Notes: a model not told the origin generated them from the sequence alone. Counted from the stretch's first letter, positions 9,447 to 18,318 are shown. The stretch is DNA of 34,235 nt from an uncultured Burkholderiales bacterium (GCA_903892175.1 CAITHK010000194.1:1-34235), one strand, 5' to 3'. Numbers and translations: made by a program.

Positions 9447-10216
9447 GGGCCTCTTTCTTGTTGGATCAACCACAGCTTGAGGTAGCGGTAATACGTGCCT
9501 TCGGCATTGGAGACGGCCAAGGCCAAGCCTTGCGGGCCATCGCGCCAAGACGCTTTGAACACATAGGTTCGGATGAAAGCCCACAAGCCATGCCGCACAG
9601 CTTTGCCGACGCTGGATGTTTTACCGCGCGCATACAACTGCTGTGCCGACGCACTGGAATAGCGGTCCACTTTGTCGAGCACTTGGCTGAAAGTGCGAAA
9701 GCTGTAATGCAGCAATGCCGTGTGCAAGGCCTGCACCGTGGCTTGGGTGACAATTTTTTCGTGCACCAAGTCTTGGGTGAATGCCGCATTTCCGCGTTTG
9801 AACAGCCGCAGCACAGGGTCGGGGTACCACCCGCCATGGCGCATGAACTTGCCGCAATACCAGGACAGACGTGGGATTTCATAGGCCGTGTTTTGTGGGT
9901 TGCGCATCAAGACGTGTTGAATTTCTGCGGCCAGCTCAGGTGGTACGCGCTCATCGGCATCGATCGACAGCACCCACTCACAGGACGCCAATGCCAGGGC
10001 TCGGTTTTTCTGTGGGCCAAACCCCGGCCAATCCACCGGTTGCGACACGACGGCGCCGTAACGCTTGGCAATGTCCACGGTGTTGTCGGCGCTTTGGCTG
10101 TCGACCACCACGATTTCGTTCACCCAATCTTTCAAAGACGACAGGCATTCTTCCAGGTTATGCCCCTCGTTGCGGGTGATCACAATGGCAGAGATCGTGG
10201 CTGCAGGCGTTGTCAT
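9428..10216 (-). CDS. WaaE/KdtX-like family-2 glycosyltransferase
   Basis: A 262-residue glycosyltransferase of the LPS-core WaaE/KdtX type. It starts ISAIVITRNEGHNLEECLSSL, then EIVVVDSQSADNTVDIA, the GFGPQKNRALALA block, the DxD-type LSIDADERVP, and the family-typical GGWYPDPVLRLFKRG and VHEKI motifs. WaaE adds a beta-1,4-glucose to inner-core heptose in enterics; the substrate here may be LPS core or a pilin glycan precursor. It begins 12 bases after the PglL-like gene and overlaps the next GT by 19 bases, so all three form one operon. Confidence 0.88.
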   Translation of the reverse strand: MTTPAATISAIVITRNEGHNLEECLSSLKDWVNEIVVVDSQSADNTVDIAKRYGAVVSQPVDWPGFGPQKNRALALASCEWVLSIDADERVPPELAAEIQHVLMRNPQNTAYEIPRLSWYCGKFMRHGGWYPDPVLRLFKRGNAAFTQDLVHEKIVTQATVQALHTALLHYSFRTFSQVLDKVDRYSSASAQQLYARGKTSSVGKAVRHGLWAFIRTYVFKASWRDGPQGLALAVSNAEGTYYRYLKLWLIQQERGPCQPPH

Positions 10217-10228
10217 GGGATGGTCCGT

Positions 10229-11956
10229 TCAAGGGTGGGCATTTTGCTGCACCGCGTGCAAGCGTTCGCTCAAGGTGTTGGCCAAGTCGTCTTGGCCCAG
10301 TAATGTGGCGCTGTCGATCCAGCGCTGAACCACACGCGGCTCTGGCGAGTAATGCATCACACGCGCGGCCAGGTCAAACACTTCTTGGGCATTGTCGGTG
10401 CTGACCTCTTGCGTGGTGAGTTTGGCAAATTCTGCTTGGTTGCGAAATAACCATGATGCGTTGGCATGCTGCATGGGGTCATCCCGGTAAAGCGCATCCC
10501 GTTGTGCGGGGGCTCGGTAAATTTGCGCCACCCGGTTGAAATCCCAAGCCGCGTACAAACAACCCAAAAACAAGGCGCAAGCCACAGAGATGGCCACCAG
10601 TTGAGCGCGTGATGAAGGCACTCGGTGCGCCATGTCTGCGGCCGACAGCGGCGCGTCTGATGCCTGACGCCACAGCAAACCCACAGCCAAGCCGGCCGTC
10701 ATTTGGAAGGGTCCGTACCACAGGGGATATTCCACCAAGCTGTGCAAGCCAATGACCCACAGCACGCCCCACGCCATGCTGCGCCAGGCGTCTGTCTCGC
10801 GCCAAGGCCGACGCCGCAGCACCCACAGCACGCCCATCCCTAGCAACAACACGGCCAACGGCAGCCCCAGCTCCACGGCCAGATGCAGGGGCAAGTTGTG
10901 GGCGTTGTCGAGCATGTCGCAAAAGCGTGCGCCGGAGTAAGCCGTCATGAAGTGTGCGACATCTGTCTCGCCCCAACCCCAACCCAACCATGGCCGCTGG
11001 GCGATCAACGTGGCCATGTTGGACCACAGCACACCGCGAGTGCCGCACACGCCATAGTCTTGTGCTTGACCCACAACCCGCAACAGCATACTGGCGCCCA
11101 CATGGCCCGTCACCTGCGTGGCCAACCAAGGCATCAGCATGGACCACAGAGCCACCGAAACCGGCGCCAAACATGCAACAGCCAGCACCAAGCTTTGCGC
11201 GGGGCGCCCCCGCTGAGAGGCTCGCCATGCCCAGCCAGCGCCCAGCACACCCACGGTGAGCCATTGCAGCGCCCCCGTGCGCGAAACCGAGCAGGCCACC
11301 CCCGCAGCCAACAGATTCAAAACCACCCACGCCATGAACTGCACACGGGGCTGGATGGGTCCACGCTGCGCCAGATCAGCCAGCCATGCCAAGCCCGCAA
11401 CAAGGCCCATGCTGGTGAGGCTTGCAAATTGGTTGCGCTGGCGCAAATTGGCAAATGCGTCTCCGGGCAAAGGCTGGTTCACCCACGGCGCCAAGTCATG
11501 CGCCAAACCCAAATATTGCAAGATACCCAAGACACTGCTGATGCTGGCAGCCAGCACCCATGCCGCGGCGACCCACACCACCAACCCATTCCCACGCCAC
11601 GCCACATGCAAGCCCACACGCGCCATCAAGGCGATGCAAGCCAGAGCGGCCGACAGGCCCAGGGTCAGGGCAGGGTCGATGACTTGGGGTCTGCACAAGA
11701 CGCTGGCCACCACCAGTACAACCAGCACCACCGAGACCAAGCCCCTGAACGCCACCCGGCGCTGGGGTTGGTCTTGCAGTGGCAGATCCAGCACCAACAA
11801 GCACACACAAGCCGCCGCCATCCAGCTCAGCAGCAAGGGCATGACCGCTGTTGAGGGACTGATGGCAAACGGGTTGACCCACGGCAGCAAGAGGCACGCC
11901 ACAAGCAAGGCATTGCGCGCGCACAGCGCAGCAGCAGTTGGTGAATGAAAAGACAT
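10229..11956 (-). CDS. pglL: PglL/TfpO-like O-oligosaccharyltransferase (Wzy_C family)
   Basis: A 575-residue inner-membrane protein with about 10-12 transmembrane segments. The central periplasmic Wzy_C domain has SVSRTGALQWLTVGVL and the diagnostic LDNAHNLPLHLAVELGLPLAVL, in which His and Asn are typical of PglL/TfpO enzymes. The ~150-residue C-terminal part after the last membrane segment matches the Wzy_C_2 region of pilin-specific ligases. These enzymes move a lipid-linked glycan onto Ser of type IV pilins. The pilin gene lies 75 bases upstream on the same strand, supporting the pilin-ligase reading over a WaaL or Wzy role. The ATG at 11956 has no Shine-Dalgarno sequence (the complement, CCTCCC, precedes it). 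Confidence 0.85.
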   Translation of the reverse strand: MSFHSPTAAALCARNALLVACLLLPWVNPFAISPSTAVMPLLLSWMAAACVCLLVLDLPLQDQPQRRVAFRGLVSVVLVVLVVASVLCRPQVIDPALTLGLSAALACIALMARVGLHVAWRGNGLVVWVAAAWVLAASISSVLGILQYLGLAHDLAPWVNQPLPGDAFANLRQRNQFASLTSMGLVAGLAWLADLAQRGPIQPRVQFMAWVVLNLLAAGVACSVSRTGALQWLTVGVLGAGWAWRASQRGRPAQSLVLAVACLAPVSVALWSMLMPWLATQVTGHVGASMLLRVVGQAQDYGVCGTRGVLWSNMATLIAQRPWLGWGWGETDVAHFMTAYSGARFCDMLDNAHNLPLHLAVELGLPLAVLLLGMGVLWVLRRRPWRETDAWRSMAWGVLWVIGLHSLVEYPLWYGPFQMTAGLAVGLLWRQASDAPLSAADMAHRVPSSRAQLVAISVACALFLGCLYAAWDFNRVAQIYRAPAQRDALYRDDPMQHANASWLFRNQAEFAKLTTQEVSTDNAQEVFDLAARVMHYSPEPRVVQRWIDSATLLGQDDLANTLSERLHAVQQNAHP

Positions 11957-11988
11957 GGGAGGTCATTTTCCAACAAGCCGTGGCCATG

Positions 11989-12010
11989 AAAAAAGGCGCC
12001 TAAGCGCCTT
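11989..12010 (-). terminator. Terminator between pilA and pglL
   Basis: On the minus strand AAGGCGC pairs with GCGCCTT across a 4-base loop and is followed by TTTTTT (complement of 11989-11994). It is a compact Rho-independent terminator between the pilin stop and the ligase start. Read-through would give much less ligase than pilin mRNA. Confidence 0.85.
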
Positions 12011-12031
12011 GTGTGTTGATGCGTTCTGTAT

Positions 12032-12544
12032 TTATTTGCAATCGCTGGGCACGTACTTGGTCTCTAAGGCGTTGTCGCGCACGCTCACACCCGCAAAAGT
12101 CGATGCGCCTTTGGCCAAACACTTCCACAACACGGCGCCCGACACAGTGGTGCTGGTGGCAGTACTGGCAGGCAAGCCAGACACGGTGGTGCCCGACTGT
12201 GTGTAAGGCACCAAGAGCAAAGAACCTGCCCCTGCCGCTTGGGTGGTGGTGATGGTGATGGCGCCGGTTTCCTTGCCAATGGCAATACTGCTGATGTTCT
12301 TGGTAGCTGCCGGTGAAACATAGTCGCCTTGGTACCCATTGGTATTGCTGGCCACATTGCCGCTGTTGACGACATCGAGCACGGTGGTTTTGGCCGCCGT
12401 TGCCAAACCAAAGCCTTCTGCCACGCGCGCGCGCACCACATAGTCTTGGTAGGCCGGCAATGCCACCGAGGCCAAGATGCCCACAATGGCAATCACAATC
12501 ATCAACTCAATGAGGGTGAACCCTTTTTGTGCCACGTGCTTCAT
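12032..12544 (-). CDS. pilA: Type IV major pilin (PilA-like)
   Basis: A 170-residue type IVa prepilin. The leader MKHVAQKG is cut after Gly8, leaving Phe9 as the mature N-terminus; Glu13 is the mature Glu5 needed for assembly, in [27 protein letters not shown]. The body is Thr/Ser/Ala-rich, giving many O-glycosylation candidates, and the C-terminal disulfide loop is Cys142 to Cys169, one residue from the end. The start ATG at 12544 has AGGAG 5 bases upstream; the longer in-frame extension is not used by pilins. Prepilin peptidase and the pilus motor genes are not in this window. The PglL-like ligase follows after a terminator. Confidence 0.93.
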   Translation of the reverse strand: MKHVAQKGFTLIELMIVIAIVGILASVALPAYQDYVVRARVAEGFGLATAAKTTVLDVVNSGNVASNTNGYQGDYVSPAATKNISSIAIGKETGAITITTTQAAGAGSLLLVPYTQSGTTVSGLPASTATSTTVSGAVLWKCLAKGASTFAGVSVRDNALETKYVPSDCK

Positions 12545-12594
12545 AAAAACTCCTGCAGGGTGTGTGTCGATCAATAACGGGGAGTGGATTCTAG

Positions 12595-12608
12595 GCACCG
12601 CTTTGGCC
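12595..12608 (-). promoter_or_regulatory. Weak sigma-54-like element upstream of pilA
   Basis: On the minus strand GG-N10-GC (reading GGCCAAAGCGGTGC) lies about 50 bases before the pilA start. Pilin genes are often RpoN-controlled, and the GG/GC spacing is right, but the flanks fit the TGGCAC-N5-TTGC consensus poorly. TAGAAT on the same strand at 12589-12594 could instead be a sigma-70 -10. Confidence 0.25.
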
Positions 12609-12630
12609 CCACGATCACATGCAAGGGTTC

Positions 12631-12662
12631 AAAAAAAAGCGAGCGGTGAAAACACCGCTCGC
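12631..12662 (-). terminator. Strong terminator of the TerC-type gene
   Basis: On the minus strand a perfect 10-bp stem (GCGAGCGGTG / CACCGCTCGC) with a TTTT loop is followed by eight T residues. It is a textbook Rho-independent terminator 22 bases after the TerC-type stop codon and insulates pilA from upstream transcription. Confidence 0.95.
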
Positions 12663-12684
12663 CATGTGGTTCAGAACCAGAGAA

Positions 12685-13386
12685 TCAGGCTTCTTCTGCG
12701 GGTTTGGATTGGTGCTTGAGCTCAATCAACTTGCCCCAAGCCAGCACAATCACCGCGCCGGCGGTGGCGGCGGCCATGTGGAGCCAATGATTTTCAGCAG
12801 CAAAGTCGCGCAGCAGCACGTCGCTTGCCACTGTTTCGCCACCCACCCAGCCAATCAGTGCCGCACCCAAGGTGATGATGACGGGGAAACGCTCCATCAT
12901 TTTGATCATCATGGAGCTGCCAAAAATCACCAAAGGAATGCTGATGGCCAAACCAAGAATCAACAGCAGTTGGTCACCTTTGGCCGCCGCGGCCACGCCA
13001 ATCACGTTGTCCAAGCTCATCACCAGGTCGGCAATCAGAATCGTGCGCACAGCGGTCAACAAACTGGAGTGGTCATGGCCTTCATCTTCGCCTTCTTCTT
13101 CATCGGCCAGCAATTGGGCGCCAATCCACAACAACAACAGGCCGCCAATGATTTGCAAGCCCTGCAACTCCAACAACCAAGCGGCCACGATGGTCAAGCC
13201 AATGCGCAAGACCACGGCGGCACCGGAGCCAAAGAAAATAGCTTTCTTTTGCTGCTCAGGCGGCAATCCGCGCGCGGCCAAAGCGATCACCACCGCGTTG
13301 TCCCCAGACAAAAGGATGTTGATCCAAATGATTTTCAAAAGACCGACCACAAAGTCGGGGTTTTGAAAGGTTTGTAGAAAGTCCAT
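12685..13386 (-). CDS. TerC/YjbE-type integral membrane protein
   Basis: A 233-residue inner-membrane protein of the TerC family with about seven transmembrane segments. The two acidic membrane motifs of the family are present: NILLSGDNAVVIALAARG near residues 23-40 and DLVMSLDNVIGVAAAAKG after the middle loop. The cytoplasmic loop between the halves is acidic with two His (DEEEGEDEGHDH), a plausible metal-binding patch. Family members (Alx, MntP-like exporters, YjbE) are linked to manganese export or to metalating secreted proteins; which applies here cannot be read off. It has its own strong terminator and sits downstream of the sucCD terminator. I found no yybP-ykoY riboswitch pattern in its leader. 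Confidence 0.88.
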   Translation of the reverse strand: MDFLQTFQNPDFVVGLLKIIWINILLSGDNAVVIALAARGLPPEQQKKAIFFGSGAAVVLRIGLTIVAAWLLELQGLQIIGGLLLLWIGAQLLADEEEGEDEGHDHSSLLTAVRTILIADLVMSLDNVIGVAAAAKGDQLLLILGLAISIPLVIFGSSMMIKMMERFPVIITLGAALIGWVGGETVASDVLLRDFAAENHWLHMAAATAGAVIVLAWGKLIELKHQSKPAEEA

Positions 13387-13456
13387 GCTGTGGCTCCGTT
13401 GTCGTTATGGGGCGAGAAGACGGTGTCTCGTCGCAACTTTGAAAGCCACAAAGTGT

Positions 13457-13482
13457 AACGGGCCCGACAAAGCGGGCCCGTT
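13457..13482 (-). terminator. Stem-loop terminator after sucD
   Basis: A perfect 10-bp inverted repeat (AACGGGCCCG / CGGGCCCGTT, 6-base loop) lies 26 bases beyond the sucD stop. The T tract after it on the minus strand is broken (TTACACTTT), so termination may be partial. It also lies in the leader of the TerC-type gene, whose promoter must be downstream of it, or else it is read through. Confidence 0.65.
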
Positions 13483-13507
13483 GGTATTACTGCTTATGCA
13501 GCAGACC

Positions 13508-14404
13508 TTATTTCAGCTGTGCTTTGAGCAGCTTACCCAGCTCAGAAGGATTGCGTGTGACGATGAAGCCGCACTCTTCCATGATGGCCAGTTTGGCGTC
13601 GGCCGTGTCAGCCCCACCAGAGATCAAAGCCCCTGCGTGGCCCATGCGCTTGCCGGGAGGCGCGGTCACACCGGCGATGAAACCGACGATCGGCTTTTTC
13701 ATGTTGGCTTTGCACCAGCGGGCAGCGTCGGCCTCGTCGGGACCGCCGATTTCACCGATCATGATGACGGCATCGGTGTCAGGATCATCGTTGAACGCCT
13801 TCATCACGTCGATATGCTTCAGGCCATTGATGGGGTCGCCACCAATGCCCACGGCGCTGGACTGGCCCAGGCCCACTTCGGTGAGCATCGCCACGGCTTC
13901 GTAGGTCAAGGTGCCAGAACGTGACACCACGCCAATGCGGCCTTTGCGGTGAATGTGACCGGGCATGATGCCAATCTTGATTTCGTCGGGGGTGATCAAA
14001 CCGGGGCAGTTGGGGCCCAACAGCAAGGTCTTCTTGCCACCGGCCGCCTCTTTGGCTTTCATCTTGTTGCGCACTTCGAGCATGTCGCGAACTGGAATGC
14101 CTTCGGTGATGCAGATGGCCAAGTCCAGGTCGGCCTCGACGGCTTCCCAAATGGCAGCGGCAGCTCCTGCTGGCGGCACATAAATCACCGACACCGTGGC
14201 GCCGGTGTTGTGTGCGGCTTCTTTGACGGAAGCAAAAATTGGCACGTCGAAAATCTTTTCGCCGGCTTTTTTGGGATTCACACCTGCCACGAAACAATTT
14301 TTTCCGTTGGCGTATTCAATGCATTTTTCAGTGTGGAACTGACCGGTTTTGCCGGTGATGCCTTGGGTGATGACTTTGGTGTCTTTGTTGATATAGATTG
14401 ACAT
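13508..14404 (-). CDS. sucD: Succinyl-CoA synthetase, alpha subunit
   Basis: SucD with SucC interconverts succinyl-CoA and succinate with ATP/GDP formation in the TCA cycle. The 298-residue length is normal. The N-terminal CoA-binding Rossmann region starts KVITQGITGKTGQFHTEKC; LLGPNCPGLITP is at 127-138; the phosphorylated active-site His256 is in the GHAGALISGG signature, followed by the MEECGF block. It lies 54 bases after sucC on the same strand, the usual sucCD order. A stem-loop follows the stop. Confidence 0.97.
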   Translation of the reverse strand: MSIYINKDTKVITQGITGKTGQFHTEKCIEYANGKNCFVAGVNPKKAGEKIFDVPIFASVKEAAHNTGATVSVIYVPPAGAAAAIWEAVEADLDLAICITEGIPVRDMLEVRNKMKAKEAAGGKKTLLLGPNCPGLITPDEIKIGIMPGHIHRKGRIGVVSRSGTLTYEAVAMLTEVGLGQSSAVGIGGDPINGLKHIDVMKAFNDDPDTDAVIMIGEIGGPDEADAARWCKANMKKPIVGFIAGVTAPPGKRMGHAGALISGGADTADAKLAIMEECGFIVTRNPSELGKLLKAQLK

Positions 14405-14458
14405 GTATTTGTCCTGGTCAGTTGGAGACGGTGCGCGAAGCGTCGCCTCACAAAGTCA

Positions 14459-15619
14459 TTATTTAACGGCGGCGACGATTTGCGTCGCGGCTTCGGCCAT
14501 GGTGTCTGCAGAAATGATGGGCAAACCAGAGTCCGCAAGCATTTGCTTGCCCAAGGCATCGTTGGTGCCCTTCATGCGCACCACCAATGGCACGGACAAA
14601 TTGACCGCCTTGCAAGCGGTGATCACGCCGCTGGCGATGGTGTCGCATTTCATGATGCCGCCAAAGATGTTGACCAAGATGCCTTTGACATGCGGGTTTT
14701 TCAACATGATCTTGAAGGCTTCGGTGACCTTCTCGGCAGTAGCGCCTCCGCCCACGTCGAGGAAGTTGGCAGGCTCGCCGCCAAACAATTTGATGGTGTC
14801 CATGGTGGCCATGGCCAAGCCCGCACCATTGACCAAGCAACCAATGTTGCCGTCCAAAGAGATGTAGGCCAAGTCAAACTTAGAAGCTTCGACTTCGGCA
14901 GGATCTTCTTCGTCCAAATCGCGGTAAGCCACGATTTCGGGATGGCGGAACAAGGCGTTGGCGTCAAAGTTGAACTTCGCGTCCAAAGCCATCACCTGGC
15001 CTTTGCTGTCGCGGTTCAAGGGGTTGATTTCAACCAAGGACGCGTCGGTCTCCATGTAGCACTGAAAGAGCTTTTTGAAGATGTCCACGGCTTGTGCGGT
15101 GGAGTCAGCAGGCATACCAATGGCGTCAGCAATTTTCTTGGCTTGTGCGTCGCCCAAACCGGTCAGCGGGTCGATGAACTCGGTGATGATTTTTTCTGGT
15201 GTGCTGTGGGCCACTTCCTCGATGTCCATACCGCCTTCGCTCGACGCGATGAAAGCAATTTTTTGCGTGGCGCGGTCGGTCACCACCGACACGTAATATT
15301 CTTTGTTGATGTCGGCGCCGTCTTCGATGTAGAGGCGTCGCACCTTTTGGCCTTCGGGGCCTGTTTGGTGGGTTTTGAGCTGCATGCCCAAGATCTCGCC
15401 AGCCAAACGCTTGACGTCGTCGATGGTTTTAGCCACTTTCACACCGCCGCCTTTGCCGCGGCCGCCTGCGTGAATTTGCGCTTTCACCACCCATACGGGG
15501 CCGCCCAGTTTTTGAGCGGCTTCCACCGCCTCTTGAACCGTGAATGCTGGAATGCCGCGGGGCACAGGCACGCCAAATTGACGCAAGATTTCCTTGCCTT
15601 GGTACTCGTGAATCTTCAT
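14459..15619 (-). CDS. sucC: Succinyl-CoA synthetase, beta subunit (ADP-forming)
   Basis: SucC is the nucleotide-binding partner of SucD. At 386 residues it has the usual length. The ATP-grasp domain begins [20 protein letters not shown] and includes [19 protein letters not shown]; the C-terminal ligase domain carries [13 protein letters not shown] and [12 protein letters not shown]. The ATG at 15619 has a purine-rich AGAGAGA upstream. First gene of the sucCD operon; it shares a 142-base divergent region with argC that holds a near-perfect direct repeat. Confidence 0.97.
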   Translation of the reverse strand: MKIHEYQGKEILRQFGVPVPRGIPAFTVQEAVEAAQKLGGPVWVVKAQIHAGGRGKGGGVKVAKTIDDVKRLAGEILGMQLKTHQTGPEGQKVRRLYIEDGADINKEYYVSVVTDRATQKIAFIASSEGGMDIEEVAHSTPEKIITEFIDPLTGLGDAQAKKIADAIGMPADSTAQAVDIFKKLFQCYMETDASLVEINPLNRDSKGQVMALDAKFNFDANALFRHPEIVAYRDLDEEDPAEVEASKFDLAYISLDGNIGCLVNGAGLAMATMDTIKLFGGEPANFLDVGGGATAEKVTEAFKIMLKNPHVKGILVNIFGGIMKCDTIASGVITACKAVNLSVPLVVRMKGTNDALGKQMLADSGLPIISADTMAEAATQIVAAVK

Positions 15620-15640
15620 GAGATCTCTCTTCGGAATCGG

Positions 15641-15712
15641 TAGATTTGGGTTACAGATATAGCACTCACAAATGTATCATGCTGCTTTGCGTCAACCTTA
15701 GATTTGGCTTAC
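15641..15712. repeat. Direct repeat in the sucC-argC divergent region
   Basis: TAGATTTGGGTTAC (15641-15654) and TAGATTTGGCTTAC (15699-15712) match at 13 of 14 bases, start to start 58 bp apart. Both copies lie between the two divergent starts, as would paired operator sites. The bound factor, if any, is unknown. Confidence 0.7.
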
Positions 15713-15761
15713 GCCTCGTCAAAGGCATTCATTTTTTGCAATCATTCGCGTAATTCACATC

Positions 15762-16679
15762 ATGGCCAAAGTTTTCATCGACGGCGAAGCCGGCACCACC
15801 GGGCTTCAAATTCGCGAGCGATTGGCTCTGATGCCTCAGATTGAGCTGGTGAGCATTGCCCCTGGACTGCGCAAAGACCCCGAGGCCAAGCGCGCCCTGA
15901 TGGCACAGGTTGATTTGGTCATTTTGTGTTTGCACGATGACGCGGCCCGCGACTCCGTGGCCATGATCGACAGCCTGAGCGGGCACCGTCCCAAAATCAT
16001 TGACGCATCCACCGCGCATCGCGTCGCACCCGGCTGGGTGTATGGCTTTCCTGAATTGGCCGCAGGCCAACGTGACGCAGTGACCCAAGCCAGCCGCGTG
16101 GCCAACCCGGGTTGCTACGCCACCGGCGCCATTGCCGTGTTACGTCCCTTGGTGGATGCTGGCTTGGTGCCCGCAGACTTTCCCTTGGCCTTGCCTTCTG
16201 TCAGTGGCTACTCGGGGGGTGGCCGAGCCATGATCGAAGATTACGAAGCAGGCCGCGCCCCTCTGTTTGAGGCCTATGCCCTCGGGCTGGAGCACAAGCA
16301 CTTGCCTGAAATCATGGCTTATGCCGGACTGACGCGTCGACCTATCTTTGTTCCTTCGGTTGGCAACTTCCGTCAAGGCATGCTGGTGCAAGTGCCACTG
16401 CATTTAGACCTGCTGCCCGGCAAGCCGCAAGCGGGCGACCTGCACGAGGCCCTGGTCCAGCACTATGGCACCCGTGCGGACAGTTGGGTCAGCGTGCATG
16501 CGGCCACCGACAACGGCAAGCTCGATGCCACGGCCCTCAACGACACCAACCAGTTAGAGATTCGGGTATTTGCCAACGAGGCCCATCGGCACGCGGTGCT
16601 GATCGCTCGCTTGGACAATTTGGGCAAAGGTGCCAGCGGCGCAGCGGTGCAAAACCTGCAATTGATGCTGGGGGTTTGA
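15762..16679 (+). CDS. argC: N-acetyl-gamma-glutamyl-phosphate reductase (type 2)
   Basis: ArgC reduces N-acetyl-glutamyl-phosphate to the semialdehyde in arginine synthesis, using NADPH. The 305-residue length is that of the shorter type-2 enzyme. The cofactor loop is [11 protein letters not shown] (8-18), the catalytic Cys118 is in [22 protein letters not shown] is the conserved substrate-binding stretch, and the HKHLPEI block is present. The ATG at 15762 lacks a clear Shine-Dalgarno sequence. It stands alone on the plus strand, divergent from sucC and convergent with recX. Confidence 0.96.
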   Translation: MAKVFIDGEAGTTGLQIRERLALMPQIELVSIAPGLRKDPEAKRALMAQVDLVILCLHDDAARDSVAMIDSLSGHRPKIIDASTAHRVAPGWVYGFPELAAGQRDAVTQASRVANPGCYATGAIAVLRPLVDAGLVPADFPLALPSVSGYSGGGRAMIEDYEAGRAPLFEAYALGLEHKHLPEIMAYAGLTRRPIFVPSVGNFRQGMLVQVPLHLDLLPGKPQAGDLHEALVQHYGTRADSWVSVHAATDNGKLDATALNDTNQLEIRVFANEAHRHAVLIARLDNLGKGASGAAVQNLQLMLGV

Positions 16680-16703
16680 CGAGGCCCGCAGGCCTTCGAC
16701 GTC

Positions 16704-17189
16704 TCACTCGTCTTCAGCGCCAGCCACCACACGCTGGACGACGTCCGAGGCAAAGCCCCGACTCACCAAAAACCGTATTTGCTTAGCTCGCGCAGCTTGA
16801 TCAACTGGCGCTTGGCCAAACTTTTTACGCCACACCTCACGCGCCCGCTCAAGCTCGGTGCTGCGCAAGTCTTGCACCGCCTCAGCAATCGCCTCTGCAG
16901 GCAATCCTTTGGCTTGCAATTCTTGGCGCACCCGGGATGCACCGAGCTTGCTCGAACGCCGATTCACCACCGACTCCACCACACGCTGCTCATTGATGAA
17001 GCCTTTGGCTTGTAAAAAGTCCAAGGCCTGGGCCAATTCACCAGGCGTTTCTTCAAACGCTTTGAGCTTGCGCTCCAGTTCTTGGCGTGAATGCTCGCGC
17101 TGCGACAAGAGGCGCAGCGCTCGGCCCTTGAGCGACGGCTGAAAGCCGCCGACCTTGCGGTCTTTGGTCGAGTCGACCTCAGCATTCAC
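16704..17189 (-). CDS. recX: Regulatory protein RecX
   Basis: RecX binds RecA filaments and limits RecA activity. The protein is about 161 residues, helical and charged, with family landmarks RALRLLSQREHSRQELERKL, ALDFLQAKGFINEQRVVES and VSRGFASDVVQRVV at the end. It starts within 20 bases of the recA stop, the usual recA-recX order, so it is expressed as the minor downstream product of the SOS-controlled recA transcript. I prefer the GTG at 17189, which has AAGAGG 8 bases upstream; the GTG at 17198 overlaps that Shine-Dalgarno sequence and would add three residues. Confidence 0.93.
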   Translation of the reverse strand: MNAEVDSTKDRKVGGFQPSLKGRALRLLSQREHSRQELERKLKAFEETPGELAQALDFLQAKGFINEQRVVESVVNRRSSKLGASRVRQELQAKGLPAEAIAEAVQDLRSTELERAREVWRKKFGQAPVDQAARAKQIRFLVSRGFASDVVQRVVAGAEDE

Positions 17190-17206
17190 TGGCGACACCT
17201 CTTGCC

Positions 17207-18259
17207 TCAGGCTGCAACTTCTTTGCCGTCAATGGCTTCGGCCAACAACGGAATGCCCAAAGAGTCGCGCACTTTGTTTTCAATTTCGTAAGACAAGGCT
17301 GGGTTTTCACGCAAAAACTCGCGTGCGTTGTCGCGGCCTTGGCCAATTTTTTCGCCTTGGTAAGCGTACCAAGCGCCCGATTTGTCAATGATCTTGGCCT
17401 CGACGCCCATGTCGATGATTTCGCCGTGACGGCTGATGCCCTCACCAAACAAGATATCAAACGCTGCGGTTCTGAAGGGGGGGGCCACCTTGTTCTTCAC
17501 CACTTTGACCTTGGTCTCGTTGCCGATGGCCTCTTCACCCTTTTTGATGGTGCCGGTCCGGCGAATGTCCAAACGCACAGAGGCGTAGAACTTAAGCGCG
17601 TTGCCACCGGTCGTGGTTTCAGGCGAGCCAAACATCACACCGATCTTCATGCGGATTTGGTTGATGAAGATCACGGTGCAATTGGTTTTCTTGATCGAGG
17701 CGGTGAGCTTGCGCAAGGCTTGGCTCATCAAACGTGCTTGCAGGCCGGGCAACGAGTCGCCCATGTCGCCTTCGAGCTCAGCTTTCGGGGTGAGGGCCGC
17801 CACTGAGTCAATCACCACCAAGTCCACGGCGCCCGAACGCACCAGGCTGTCGACAATTTCCAGCGCTTGTTCGCCCGTGTCAGGCTGGCTGATCAACAAC
17901 TCTTGCAAGTTCACGCCCAGTTTTTGCGCGTACTGCACATCCAAAGCGTGCTCGGCGTCCACAAAGGCACAGGTGCCAGCTTGCTTTTGCATTTCGGCGA
18001 TCACTTGCAACGTCAAGGTGGTTTTGCCCGATGACTCTGGGCCGTAGATTTCAATCACCCGACCACGCGGCAAGCCGCCCACACCCAACGCAATATCCAA
18101 ACCCAAAGAGCCCGTGGACACCACTTGGATGTCGTCGATCACTTCGCCTTCGCCCAGGCGCATGATGGTGCCTTTGCCAAATTGTTTTTCAATCTGTGCC
18201 AAAGCGACTTGGAGGGCTTTGGCTTTTTCGCTGTCAGCGACTGGGTTTTTGGCGTTCAT
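17207..18259 (-). CDS. recA: Recombinase A
   Basis: RecA forms ATP-dependent filaments on single-stranded DNA, catalyses strand exchange and triggers LexA self-cleavage. At 350 residues it is normal in length. Walker A GPESSGKT is at about 73-80; [15 protein letters not shown] holds Walker B; the L2 loop region [35 protein letters not shown] is intact. I start at the ATG at 18259, with GGAG 6 bases upstream; the longer ORF adds five residues not typical of the family. A LexA-type box lies 44 bases upstream, and recX follows in the same operon. Confidence 0.98.
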   Translation of the reverse strand: MNAKNPVADSEKAKALQVALAQIEKQFGKGTIMRLGEGEVIDDIQVVSTGSLGLDIALGVGGLPRGRVIEIYGPESSGKTTLTLQVIAEMQKQAGTCAFVDAEHALDVQYAQKLGVNLQELLISQPDTGEQALEIVDSLVRSGAVDLVVIDSVAALTPKAELEGDMGDSLPGLQARLMSQALRKLTASIKKTNCTVIFINQIRMKIGVMFGSPETTTGGNALKFYASVRLDIRRTGTIKKGEEAIGNETKVKVVKNKVAPPFRTAAFDILFGEGISRHGEIIDMGVEAKIIDKSGAWYAYQGEKIGQGRDNAREFLRENPALSYEIENKVRDSLGIPLLAEAIDGKEVAA

Positions 18260-18302
18260 AAAAATCTCCATCAATTCAAGGACTTACCGGATTTTCCAAC
18301 CA

Positions 18303-18318
18303 CTGTGTTGATCAACAG
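18303..18318 (-). promoter_or_regulatory. LexA/SOS box of recA
   Basis: CTGT-N8-ACAG (CTGTGTTGATCAACAG) matches the E. coli-type SOS operator frame and lies 44 bases before the recA ATG. It contains a perfect 12-bp palindrome, TGTTGATCAACA. It predicts SOS induction of recA-recX; the divergent MarR gene starts 80 bases away on the other side. Confidence 0.75.

Noticed and set aside
12619-13377. 252-codon plus-strand open frame rich in Gln, His and Asn opposite the TerC-type gene
   Set aside because: Reverse complement of hydrophobic membrane segments; it also runs through the strong TerC terminator.
13387-13456. Manganese (yybP-ykoY) riboswitch before the TerC-type gene
   Set aside because: The leader is short and shows none of the conserved loop sequences I would expect; only the sucD stem-loop is visible.
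14480-15643. 387-codon plus-strand open frame opposite sucC
   Set aside because: Antisense shadow of a certain gene with biased composition.
15715-15761. ArgR box upstream of argC
   Set aside because: AT-rich pieces (TTGCAATCATTC, TAATTCAC) resemble half-sites loosely but do not form the expected palindrome.
16682-16695. AGGCC-CGCA-GGCCT hairpin between argC and recX as a terminator
   Set aside because: Only a 5-bp stem and no T tract on either strand.
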